11,706 bases of DNA from an uncultured Ruminococcus sp. (GTDB taxonomy: Bacteria; Bacillota; Clostridia; Oscillospirales; Acutalibacteraceae): NCBI GenBank assembly GCA_902773245.1, contig CACYDY010000291.1, forward strand, positions 1 through 11,706, in the 5' to 3' direction. The translations under genes were made by a program, and so were the position numbers. Shown one piece after another: positions 6,236 to 11,706 of this stretch; position 1 is the first letter of the stretch, and the number at the start of each line of letters is the position of its first letter. Below the pieces are notes generated by a model that was given only the letters and a program-made list of their open reading frames with translations, did no database searches and was not told where the DNA came from.

Positions 6236-7507
6236 TTGGAAAAAATAACGGTAAGCTCGGAAAATGAAAACTACGCTTCCGTAAACGGTGTTTTGTTTAA
6301 CAAACAAAAAGACTGCGTTGAGTACTATCCGGCTGCAAAAGACGGAAGCTTTACGTGGACAAAGGATTTGAAAGATGATCTCGGCAATTCCCATTTTAAC
6401 ACCTCGCTTGTCACACGTTTGATTATTGATAAAGATCTGCCGCCCGAAAAATTTGAAAAAACTTTTAGCGCTTTGGATCATTTCCCAAATGTCAAGGAGA
6501 TTGTCATTGATGACAACAATAAAACAGGTTTGAAGAAAATGGGAAACTGTATTGCGAAAGAGTATAACGGAGAAACGTACCTTTGGGCATTTCCTCCGAA
6601 AGGATCGGACAAATTAAACATTCCTCACGGAATTACGAGGGTCGATTTAGGTATGTTCCGATGGACTGATGTCAAGAAAATCGCATTGCCCGACACGGTG
6701 GATTATTTGGAGCAGACTCAGCAGGACGTGAGCATTGAGAGTATTTCCGTAGATTTGAATAATAAGGCGTATTCCTCGATCAATGGAGTTGTTTTTTCAA
6801 AAGATAAGAAAAAATTGGTTCTTTGTCCCGGAGGAAGAGCAGGAAAATATACCGTTCCCGCCGGTGTTGAGGAATTGGGGGAGCTTTCGTTCAGAACCTG
6901 CGGCAGGCTTACGGAGGTGACTATGCCGCCAAGCGTAGTTCGTGTTGATGAGGACTGCTTTTTCTGCTGCAAACGGCTTTTAAGAGTGAATTTATCACCA
7001 AATATTAAAATTTTGCCCGGAAATTGTTTTTATGGCTGCAAATCGCTCCGAAGTGTGGAAATCCCCGACGGAGTGGCGCAAGTGTATGATTCTGCGTTTT
7101 CCGACTGTCCGATGCTTACAAAAATAAGAGTACCGGCGGGCGCCGATTATCATAACAATAATCCTTATTTTCAAACGGGAGCATCCGATCTGACGATTTA
7201 TTGCGAACCAAACAGCTCTGCCGCAGCTTTAGCGAAGTCAAAGGATATAAACACTGCCGATCTGAGCGAATATAAGCCAGATACGTTTGTTGTACCCGAT
7301 TTTGCGGAATTAGCCGATGTTGACAATGACGGTTACGTTTCCTCAAGCGACAGTCTGTCGATCTTACGCAGCTCGGTTGGCTTGGAAAGCTATGATGAAA
7401 ACCGATTTTTCCGTGCCGATGTAGATTTTGACGGCTCGCTCAGCGCCAATGATGCGCTCGAAGCGCTGCGTGTAAGCATAGGACTGCCGTACAGTATTGA
7501 TAATTGA
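6236..7507 (+). CDS. LRR (BspA-type) protein with C-terminal type I dockerin, C-terminal part after frameshift
   Basis: The frame is open before 6236, and the TTG there is simply the L of FKALEKITV, so this is the continuation of the gene starting at 5823 rather than an independent gene. No ribosome binding site precedes it. It holds BspA-like LRR_5 repeats (such as TEVTMPPSVVRVDEDCFFCC, LRSVEIPDGVAQVYDSAF, LTKIRVPAG) and two 'YxSxNGVxF' blocks typical of this family. From residue about 356 it ends in a type I dockerin with two duplicated 12-residue calcium loops, DVDNDGYVSSSD and DVDFDGSLSAND, each followed by a helix ending SVGL or SIGL. A dockerin binds a cohesin on a scaffoldin, so the protein is probably part of an extracellular cellulosome- or amylosome-like complex. 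The LRR domain presumably provides binding to host, substrate or partner protein. The whole gene, 5823-7507, would encode about 560 residues. Confidence 0.85.
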   Translation: MEKITVSSENENYASVNGVLFNKQKDCVEYYPAAKDGSFTWTKDLKDDLGNSHFNTSLVTRLIIDKDLPPEKFEKTFSALDHFPNVKEIVIDDNNKTGLKKMGNCIAKEYNGETYLWAFPPKGSDKLNIPHGITRVDLGMFRWTDVKKIALPDTVDYLEQTQQDVSIESISVDLNNKAYSSINGVVFSKDKKKLVLCPGGRAGKYTVPAGVEELGELSFRTCGRLTEVTMPPSVVRVDEDCFFCCKRLLRVNLSPNIKILPGNCFYGCKSLRSVEIPDGVAQVYDSAFSDCPMLTKIRVPAGADYHNNNPYFQTGASDLTIYCEPNSSAAALAKSKDINTADLSEYKPDTFVVPDFAELADVDNDGYVSSSDSLSILRSSVGLESYDENRFFRADVDFDGSLSANDALEALRVSIGLPYSIDN

Positions 7508-7543
7508 TAATTTAATAATTATTTGCTTTTAAAACAAAAAACA

Positions 7544-7586
7544 CACCGTGCAAATCCGTTTGGCAGATTTTGTACGGTGCGTTTTT
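7544..7586 (+). terminator. Intrinsic terminator of the LRR-dockerin gene
   Basis: A stem of CACCGTGCAAA (7544-7554, one G-U) pairs with TTTGTACGGTG (7569-7579). Two further pairs lie beyond a bulged T (7555-7556 with 7566-7567), the loop is 9 nt, and GCGTTTTT follows. The A-rich flank on the left (7530-7540) would also give a U-run on the opposite strand, so it may act in both directions. Confidence 0.85.
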
Positions 7587-7595
7587 GCTTGAGCG

Positions 7596-7601
7596 TATGA
7601 T
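7596..7601 (+). promoter_or_regulatory. -10 box in front of the second paired element
   Basis: TATGAT sits at the position equivalent to TATAAT of copy 1, 9 nt behind the T-run of the preceding terminator. The -35 region would fall within the terminator tail and shows no good match. The box may be conserved only as part of the duplicated segment. Confidence 0.35.
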
Positions 7602-7607
7602 CTTAGC

Positions 7608-7693
7608 GGGCAGCTGCCGAGCGGAAGCCGGCTTATCGCTGCAAAAAAAGTAAGGCTCAATTGCCTGCGGACGTGCGGCAGCCGTATTTTTTT
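7608..7693 (+). ncRNA. Candidate small RNA, copy 2 of a paired element
   Basis: The 19-nt block GGCAGCTGCCGAGCGGAAG (7609-7627) is identical to that of copy 1, as are CTTATCG (7632-7638) and CAAAA (7642-7646). The core hairpin pairs AGCGG and AAG with CTT and TCGCT around loop CCGG, improving one G-U pair of copy 1 to G-C. Downstream sequence is not conserved except for AAGGC. It still ends in a terminator-like structure: GGCT (7654-7657) with AGCC (7680-7683), GCC (7663-7665) with GGC (7677-7679) and an inner GC/GC pair, then GTATTTTTTT. Conservation of a promoter box and core with divergence of the arms, but keeping a terminator, is what a pair of small-RNA genes would show. The spacing to copy 1 is 1979 nt, with the LRR-dockerin gene between. 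Function and family are unknown. Confidence 0.45.
7654..7693 (+). terminator. Probable terminator ending copy 2
   Basis: An imperfect GC-rich stem (GGCT...AGCC outside, GCC-T-GC / GC-GGC inside, loop GGACGT) is followed by GTA and seven T (7687-7693). Alternative registers of the stem are possible (for example TGCGG with CCGTA), but all stop at the T-run. Confidence 0.6.
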
Positions 7694-7713
7694 AGTATTT
7701 TACCGGTTTGCGG

Positions 7714-7719
7714 TATAAT
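7714..7719 (+). promoter_or_regulatory. Isolated TATAAT over a short dyad, possible second pfl promoter
   Basis: TATAAT (7714-7719) has only a poor -35 (TTTAGT, 7691-7696, 17-nt spacing). It overlaps a small dyad, TACCG (7701-7705) with CGGTA (7711-7715). It could be an upstream pflB promoter with an overlapping operator, or chance in AT-rich sequence. Confidence 0.3.
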
Positions 7720-7784
7720 AGAACAAAAATTAAGGATTCCCAAAAAAAAAATAATAATATCTTTCAAAAAATTAAAAATAACTC

Positions 7785-7812
7785 TTGATTTTTTACGAAA
7801 AAATGTTATTAT
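7785..7812 (+). promoter_or_regulatory. Likely pflB promoter
   Basis: TTGATT (7785-7790), a 16-nt spacer, then TATTAT (7807-7812), with TG at 7804-7805 making an extended -10. Transcription would start near 7819, which is exactly where the 5' arm of the long closing helix of the leader begins. The leader to the pflB ATG is then about 266 nt. Confidence 0.6.
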
Positions 7813-7818
7813 ATTATT

Positions 7819-8049
7819 AGACGATGGATTTCAAATGCCGCCTGTGCGAAAATCACGCTGCGAACGCTTGATTTGCGTTTCCTGCTTTTTGCAGTAAGCA
7901 GATCGTTCGTTTGACGGGTCTTTTTCGTAACGGCAGCAAACTTGCCTTGTTGTTAGGGAAACAAGACGGGGGATTTTAGTGGTGCTTATTGTAAATCGGC
8001 GGTTCATGATTAGGGACGTGTGACCGCATACTTTTAAAATCCATCGACT
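7819..8049 (+). ncRNA. Structured pflB leader RNA, class not recognised
   Basis: CGATGGATTT (7822-7831) is perfectly complementary to AAATCCATCG (8037-8046), 10 bp. Beyond single 1x1 mismatches the helix extends inward (AAA 7833-7835 with TTT 8033-8035) and outward (AG 7819-7820 with CT 8048-8049). Inside this closing helix lies a series of hairpins: 7846-7878 (AAATCA with TGATTT plus flanking GC pairs); 7882-7901 (CTGCTT/AAGCAG, or alternatively CTGC/GCAG); 7901-7920; 7932-7946 (GGCAG/TTGCC); 7946-7965 (CTTGTT/AACAAG); 7972-7997; and 7999-8027 (GCGGTT/GACCGC). A multibranched, end-closed RNA between a promoter and a gene is typical of riboswitches and other regulatory leaders. I see no match to the ZTP ('pfl') motif, T-box, cobalamin, lysine, FMN or glycine classes by eye. 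A processed stand-alone RNA is the alternative. Confidence 0.5.
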
Positions 8050-8068
8050 CTATTCACCACAGCCATAT

Positions 8069-8075
8069 AAGGAGG
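8069..8075 (+). promoter_or_regulatory. Strong ribosome binding site of pflB
   Basis: AAGGAGG, 9 nt before the ATG at 8085, fixes the start. It lies 20 nt beyond the closing helix of the leader and is not obviously paired with any part of it, which argues against simple ribosome-site sequestration. Confidence 0.85.
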
Positions 8076-8084
8076 AAAAAGCAA

Positions 8085-10337
8085 ATGGTTAAGTTTGATC
8101 AATGGGAAGGCTTTGAAGGTCGCCTTTGGCAAGAAGAAGTAAATGTACGTGATTTTATTCAGAAGAACTATACACCGTATGACGGTGATCAGTCGTTCCT
8201 CGCAGGTCCTACCGAAGCTACCGACAAGCTTTGGGGCGAGCTCCAGAAGCTCCAGAAGGAAGAGCGCGCTAAGGGCGGCATTCTCGATATGGACACAGAT
8301 ATTGTTTCCACACTCACATCTCATAAGCCCGGTTATATCAATGAGGAAATGAAGGATCTTGAGCAGATCGTTGGTTTGCAGACAGATAAGCCTCTCAAGA
8401 GAGCATTCATGCCTTTCGGCGGTATCAGAATGGCTGAGCAGGCTTGTACAACTAACGGCTACACACCAAGCCCCGAGCTCCACAAGATCTTCACAGAGTA
8501 CAGCCGCACTCACAGTGACGCAGTTTTCTCGGCTTATACGCCTGAGATGAAAAAGTGCCGTCATGCTCACATCGTAACAGGTTTGCCCGACACTTACGGC
8601 CGTGGCCGTATCGTAGGCGACTATCGCCGTGTTGCTCTTTATGGTATTGATTTCCTTATCACTCAGAAGCAGAAGGATTTTGCTAACTGCGGTGACGGAA
8701 CAATGGTAGACGATGTAATTCGTCAGCGTGAAGAGATCGCTATGCAGATAGCTGCACTCAAGGGCATGAAGGCTATGGCAGCAAGCTACGGCTATGATAT
8801 CTCCCAGCCTGCAAAGACAGCTAAAGAAGCTGTTCAGTGGCTCTATTTCGGCTATCTTGCAGCTATCAAGACTCAGAACGGCGCTGCAATGAGCGTAGGC
8901 CGTGTTTCAACATTCCTTGACATCTATATTCAGAGAGATATTGACAACGGTGTTCTTACCGAGGAGCAGGCTCAGGAGCTTATCGACCACCTCGTTATGA
9001 AGTTCCGTATGGTTAAGTTCGCTCGTATTCCGTCTTACAACCAGCTCTTCTCCGGCGACCCGGTTTGGGCTACGCTTGAAGTTGCAGGTATCGGTATGGA
9101 CGGCCGTTCGATGGTTACAAAGAATGACTTCCGTTTCTTGCATACGCTTGAGAACATGGGACCTTCCCCGGAGCCGAACCTCACAGTTCTTTACTCCGCA
9201 AAGCTTCCTGAAACATTTAAGAAGTATGCAGCTTATATTTCAATCAAAACAAGTTCTATCCAGTATGAGAACGATGACGTTATGAAGCCTGTATGGGGCG
9301 ATGACTACTCGATCTGCTGCTGCGTATCCGCAACTCAGACAGGTAAGGAGATCCAGTTCTTCGGCGCTCGCGCTAACCTTGCTAAGTGCTTGCTCTACGC
9401 TATCAACGGCGGTGTTGACGAGAAGCTCCTCGAGCAGGTTGGTCCTAAGTATGCTCCGATCACTTCCGAGTACCTTGACTATGATGAGGTTATCGAGAAG
9501 TATCTCGACATGATGGATTGGCTCGCTGACGTTTATGTAAACGTATTGAACCTCATTCACTTCATGCATGACAAGTACTACTACGAGGCTGCAGAGATGG
9601 CTCTCATCGATACCGATGTTCGCCGTACTTTTGCTACAGGTATCGCAGGATTCTCGCATGTTATCGACTCACTCAGCGCTATTAAGTACGCTAAGGTTAA
9701 GACTGTTCGTAACGAGGACGGTATCGTAACAGATTACGAGATCGAGGGCGACTTCCCACGTTACGGAAACGATGACGACCGTGCAGACGAGATCGCTGTA
9801 TGGCTGCTCAGAACATTCATTGATAAGGTTAAGACACATCACACATATCGTAATTCCGAGCCTTCAACATCTATCCTCACGATCACATCAAACGTTGTTT
9901 ACGGTGAGGCTACAGGTTCTACACCTGACGGACGTAAGGCAGGCGCTCCGTTTGCTCCGGGCGCTAACCCGAGCTACGGCGCTGAGAAGAGCGGTCTTCT
10001 CGCATCGCTCAACTCTGTAGCTAAGCTTCCTTACACATGGGCTCTCGACGGTATCTCCAATACTCAGACTATCAGCCCTGACGCTCTCGGTCACGAGGAA
10101 GGCGAAAGAATTGATAATCTTGTACAGGTAATGGACGGTTACTTTGATCAGGGTGCGCACCACCTCAATGTAAACGTATTCGGCACCGAGAAGCTCATCG
10201 ACTGCATGGAGCATCCTGAGAAGGAAGAGTACGCTAACTTCACGATCCGTGTATCGGGTTATGCTGTTAAGTTCATCAACCTTACAAGAAAGCAGCAGGA
10301 AGATGTTATTGCTCGTACCTGCCATAAGTACAGATAA
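8085..10337 (+). CDS. pflB: Pyruvate formate-lyase (formate C-acetyltransferase)
   Basis: PFL converts pyruvate and CoA to acetyl-CoA and formate in the cytoplasm of anaerobes by glycyl-radical chemistry. The 750-residue protein is close to the 760 of the E. coli enzyme. The active-site cysteine pair lies in DDYSICCCVSATQTGKE; C412 and C413 correspond to E. coli C418-C419, and C411 is an additional cysteine. FFGARANLAKCLLYAINGG follows, as in the family. The radical-bearing glycine is G725 in IRVSGYAVKF, 25 residues from the C-terminus. The PFL domain fills residues 1 to about 620 and the glycine-radical domain the rest. Codon use is strongly biased to a few codons (GCT, CGT, CTC, AAG, GTT/GTA), unlike flanking genes, pointing to very high expression. 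pflA follows 8 nt downstream. Control probably acts through the extended -10 promoter and the 266-nt structured leader. Confidence 0.98.
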   Translation: MVKFDQWEGFEGRLWQEEVNVRDFIQKNYTPYDGDQSFLAGPTEATDKLWGELQKLQKEERAKGGILDMDTDIVSTLTSHKPGYINEEMKDLEQIVGLQTDKPLKRAFMPFGGIRMAEQACTTNGYTPSPELHKIFTEYSRTHSDAVFSAYTPEMKKCRHAHIVTGLPDTYGRGRIVGDYRRVALYGIDFLITQKQKDFANCGDGTMVDDVIRQREEIAMQIAALKGMKAMAASYGYDISQPAKTAKEAVQWLYFGYLAAIKTQNGAAMSVGRVSTFLDIYIQRDIDNGVLTEEQAQELIDHLVMKFRMVKFARIPSYNQLFSGDPVWATLEVAGIGMDGRSMVTKNDFRFLHTLENMGPSPEPNLTVLYSAKLPETFKKYAAYISIKTSSIQYENDDVMKPVWGDDYSICCCVSATQTGKEIQFFGARANLAKCLLYAINGGVDEKLLEQVGPKYAPITSEYLDYDEVIEKYLDMMDWLADVYVNVLNLIHFMHDKYYYEAAEMALIDTDVRRTFATGIAGFSHVIDSLSAIKYAKVKTVRNEDGIVTDYEIEGDFPRYGNDDDRADEIAVWLLRTFIDKVKTHHTYRNSEPSTSILTITSNVVYGEATGSTPDGRKAGAPFAPGANPSYGAEKSGLLASLNSVAKLPYTWALDGISNTQTISPDALGHEEGERIDNLVQVMDGYFDQGAHHLNVNVFGTEKLIDCMEHPEKEEYANFTIRVSGYAVKFINLTRKQQEDVIARTCHKYR

Positions 10338-10345
10338 TTTTCGGT

Positions 10346-11107
10346 ATGGCTTATAATTACAATCAAAACGAAATAAAAGGGAATGTCCACTCGCTCGAAA
10401 GCTTCGGGCTTGTGGACGGTCCCGGAGTAAGATATGTCGTTTTTTTGCAGGGCTGCGCTTTAAGATGTAAATATTGCCATAACCCCGAAACGTGGGCAGG
10501 CGGCGGTTCCCAGTGGACTGCAAGCCAGCTTTTCGACAAGGTTTATCGCTACAAACAGTATTGGAAAGAAAACGGCGGCATTACCGTCAGCGGCGGAGAA
10601 CCTTTGCTGCAGATGGATTTTGTTACCGAGTTTTTCAAAATAGCAAAAACCAAAAAGGTTAACACAGCTATAGATACTGCAGGTCAGCCTTTCAGAAGTG
10701 ACGGCGAGTGGATCGCTAAGTTCGAAGAATTAATGAAATATACCGATTTGGTTATTCTCGATCTCAAGGAATGGACATCGGAAAAACATATCGAGTTAAC
10801 CGGCAAAGGCAATGACAATATAAAAGAAATGGCTCGTTGGCTCTCCGATCACGGAAAAGATATGTGGATAAGACACGTTCTTGTTCCCGATCTTACCGAC
10901 GATGAGAATGATCTGAAAGCTATGTCGGAATTTATTGCAAGCTTGAAAACGGTTAAAAAGGTTGAAATTTTACCGTATCATGCTTTGGGTGTTCCGAAAT
11001 GGGAAAAAATCGGAATAGATTATCAGCTGAAAGACGCAGTTGCGCCTACTCGGGAGCAAATTGAAAAAGCTGAACAAATTCTGAACGTAAAGGCATATCA
11101 CGATTAA
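10346..11107 (+). CDS. pflA: Pyruvate formate-lyase activating enzyme (radical SAM)
   Basis: This enzyme uses S-adenosylmethionine and a [4Fe-4S] cluster to abstract a hydrogen from the C-terminal glycine of PflB, creating the stable glycyl radical. The 253-residue sequence has the radical-SAM cluster motif C37-x3-C41-x2-C44 (CALRCKYCHNPETW). An N-terminal signature is FGLVDGPGVRYVVFLQGC, the SAM-binding GGE motif is ITVSGGEPLLQ, and the C-terminal segment VEILPYHALGVPKWE is typical of PflA. Length matches E. coli PflA (about 246). The ATG at 10346 follows the pflB stop by only 8 nt and has no recognisable Shine-Dalgarno (TAATTTTCGGT precedes it), so translation is probably coupled to pflB and lower than it, as suits a catalyst needed in small amounts. 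Codon use is ordinary, unlike pflB. A terminator follows at once. Confidence 0.97.
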   Translation: MAYNYNQNEIKGNVHSLESFGLVDGPGVRYVVFLQGCALRCKYCHNPETWAGGGSQWTASQLFDKVYRYKQYWKENGGITVSGGEPLLQMDFVTEFFKIAKTKKVNTAIDTAGQPFRSDGEWIAKFEELMKYTDLVILDLKEWTSEKHIELTGKGNDNIKEMARWLSDHGKDMWIRHVLVPDLTDDENDLKAMSEFIASLKTVKKVEILPYHALGVPKWEKIGIDYQLKDAVAPTREQIEKAEQILNVKAYHD

Positions 11108-11115
11108 TAGAATTT

Positions 11116-11150
11116 GGGTGGGTATCCTATGATATCCACCTTTTGTTTTT
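11116..11150 (+). terminator. Intrinsic terminator of the pflB-pflA operon
   Basis: GGTGGGTATC (11117-11126) pairs with GATATCCACC (11131-11140), ten pairs with one G-U, with a tight CTAT loop. TTTTGTTTTT follows. It lies 9 nt after the pflA stop. Confidence 0.9.
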
Positions 11151-11210
11151 AGGGCAATGTTGCTATAATGTCCCAAAAATGCGGACTGTTCACAATAGAT
11201 TAATAAAAGA

Positions 11211-11239
11211 TTGACAAAAAATTTAATATGTACTAAAAT
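11211..11239 (+). promoter_or_regulatory. Near-consensus sigma-A promoter for the lipoprotein gene
   Basis: TTGACA (perfect -35, 11211-11216), a 17-nt spacer, then TAAAAT (11234-11239). Start predicted near 11246, giving a leader of about 44 nt. A further extended -10-like TGCTATAAT at 11161-11169 has no -35 because it abuts the terminator tail; it is listed here only as a possible minor start. Confidence 0.75.
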
Positions 11240-11289
11240 TACAGATGTATAATGAGTATAGAATTGTTTTTCTGAAAGGATAAATGAAT

Positions 11290-11706
11290 ATGAAAAAAAC
11301 AATAGTGATTCTGCTTGCATCTCTTTTGACGGTGTCTTTGCTGTCTGCCTGCGGAAACAAAAAGGACAGCCAAGAGGGTGAACCGGCATATTCGAGAGTT
11401 TTATACGACGAAGATGACGAAATCGATACCGATGAGAATGTTGAAGAAAATTCTCAAATAGATACGACGGAGTCCGTTAGTAAAGAAGATAACAATAGTA
11501 AAAATGATTCTGAAAAAGATAAGAATAAAGACAGTGAAAAAGATAAAAGCAGCAGTTCTTCAAAAAGTAAGAAGAATAACTCCAAAAGCTCGGATACTTC
11601 TTCAAAGTCAGGCACTGTGAGCAGTAAAGCGCCGAGTAATGCACGAGTTTCAAGCGGAGGAAATACTGCGTCCGCCAACACTGTAACCTCTTCACAACCT
11701 GCAAGC
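11290..11706 (+). CDS. Lipoprotein with Lys/Ser-rich linker, 3' end missing
   Basis: The frame stays open to the window edge, giving 139 visible residues. The N-terminus is a lipoprotein signal: MKK, a hydrophobic stretch (TIVILLASLLTVSL) and the lipobox L18-S19-A20-C21, so the mature protein would be lipid-anchored at C21 on the outer face of the membrane. An acidic stretch follows (DEDDEIDTDENVEEN, about residues 43-57). Next comes a long low-complexity K/S/N/D-rich segment (about residues 60-110, including two SEKDK units), then an S/T/A-rich part. This is a flexible spacer through the cell wall; the functional domain lies beyond the window. GAAAGGA (11274-11280) is 9 nt from the ATG at 11290 but only 3 nt from the in-frame ATG at 11284, so 11290 is preferred. 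Its function cannot be stated from this part. Confidence 0.8.
   Translation, partial: MKKTIVILLASLLTVSLLSACGNKKDSQEGEPAYSRVLYDEDDEIDTDENVEENSQIDTTESVSKEDNNSKNDSEKDKNKDSEKDKSSSSSKSKKNNSKSSDTSSKSGTVSSKAPSNARVSSGGNTASANTVTSSQPAS

Noticed and set aside
6236..6238. TTG as an authentic start of a separate gene
   Set aside because: There is no ribosome binding site, the protein would lack a signal peptide, and the upstream bases read in the same frame continue the LRR consensus (GFLDNFKAL).
7661..7897. A 78-codon open frame on the + strand
   Set aside because: It begins inside the terminator stem of the second paired element and crosses a promoter and the structured pflB leader. There is no ribosome binding site, and its composition simply reflects A/T runs.
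8010..8030. T-box-like core (AGGGACGTGTGACCGC resembles AGGGTGGNACCGC)
   Set aside because: The bases do not line up with the T-box consensus, there is no following terminator or specifier stem that I can identify, and pflB is not a typical T-box target.
7819..8084. ZTP ('pfl motif') riboswitch, suggested by the position before a pfl gene and by GGGACGTGTGACCGC (8013-8027)
   Set aside because: The ZTP aptamer is much shorter and I cannot find its conserved 3' domain. The leader is a long multibranched structure, so the name match is probably coincidental. A covariance-model search would decide.
9888..10523. A 211-codon open frame on the - strand across the pflB-pflA junction
   Set aside because: It is antisense to two certain genes and owes its openness to the biased codon use of pflB. 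The same holds for the - strand frames at 8034-8570 and 9240-9659 and for that antisense to glyQS at 2854-3627.
1..11706. Insertion sequences, prophage, tRNA or rRNA genes, defence system
   Set aside because: I saw no transposase, terminal inverted repeats, tRNA cloverleaf or rRNA segment, and the WYL regulator has no defence genes beside it.

Overview
The window looks like chromosomal DNA of a gut or rumen Clostridia, most likely a Ruminococcus-like member of the Oscillospiraceae. The clues are moderate-to-low GC, strong GGAGG-type ribosome binding sites, a single-chain glycyl-tRNA synthetase, a pyruvate formate-lyase pair, a COG2509-type flavoprotein and a secreted leucine-rich-repeat protein ending in a type I dockerin, the plug module of cellulosome or amylosome systems. 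All supported protein genes lie on the + strand. The genus is an inference; no rRNA or tRNA gene is present to settle it.

Layout. 1-2139: the 3' part of an FAD-dependent dehydrogenase, then a WYL-domain transcription regulator. 2140-2732: a probable weak terminator, an extended -10 promoter and a GtrA-family membrane protein. 2733-4588: glyQS with a short leader hairpin, a small 89-residue protein of unknown function, and a strong terminator that ends this unit. 4697-5608: a promoter and a zinc-ribbon membrane protein with a Q/S-rich tandem-repeat linker. 5609-7693: a gene for a secreted LRR-dockerin protein, split by a one-base frameshift at a T6 run, lying between two copies of an apparently unannotated element. 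Each copy has a -10 box, a conserved hairpin core and a terminator, so each looks like a small RNA gene. 7694-11150: a promoter, a 266-nt structured leader of unknown class, pflB (pyruvate formate-lyase), pflA (its radical-SAM activating enzyme) and a terminator. 11151-11706: a consensus promoter and the 5' part of a lipoprotein gene that runs off the window.

How the genes work together. pflB and pflA form an anaerobic fermentation operon that cleaves pyruvate to acetyl-CoA and formate. pflB shows the uniform codon choice of a very highly expressed gene (GCT, CGT, CTC, AAG, GTT/GTA), unlike its neighbours. The dockerin protein would be docked on a cohesin-bearing scaffold outside the cell. 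The other genes are housekeeping or envelope functions without an obvious shared pathway.

The two parts that known families do not explain are non-coding. One is the paired 5629-5722 / 7608-7693 element. The other is the pflB leader, which is closed by a 10-bp perfect helix (15 bp with two mismatches) joining bases about 215 nt apart. I could not assign either to a known RNA class from sequence alone.
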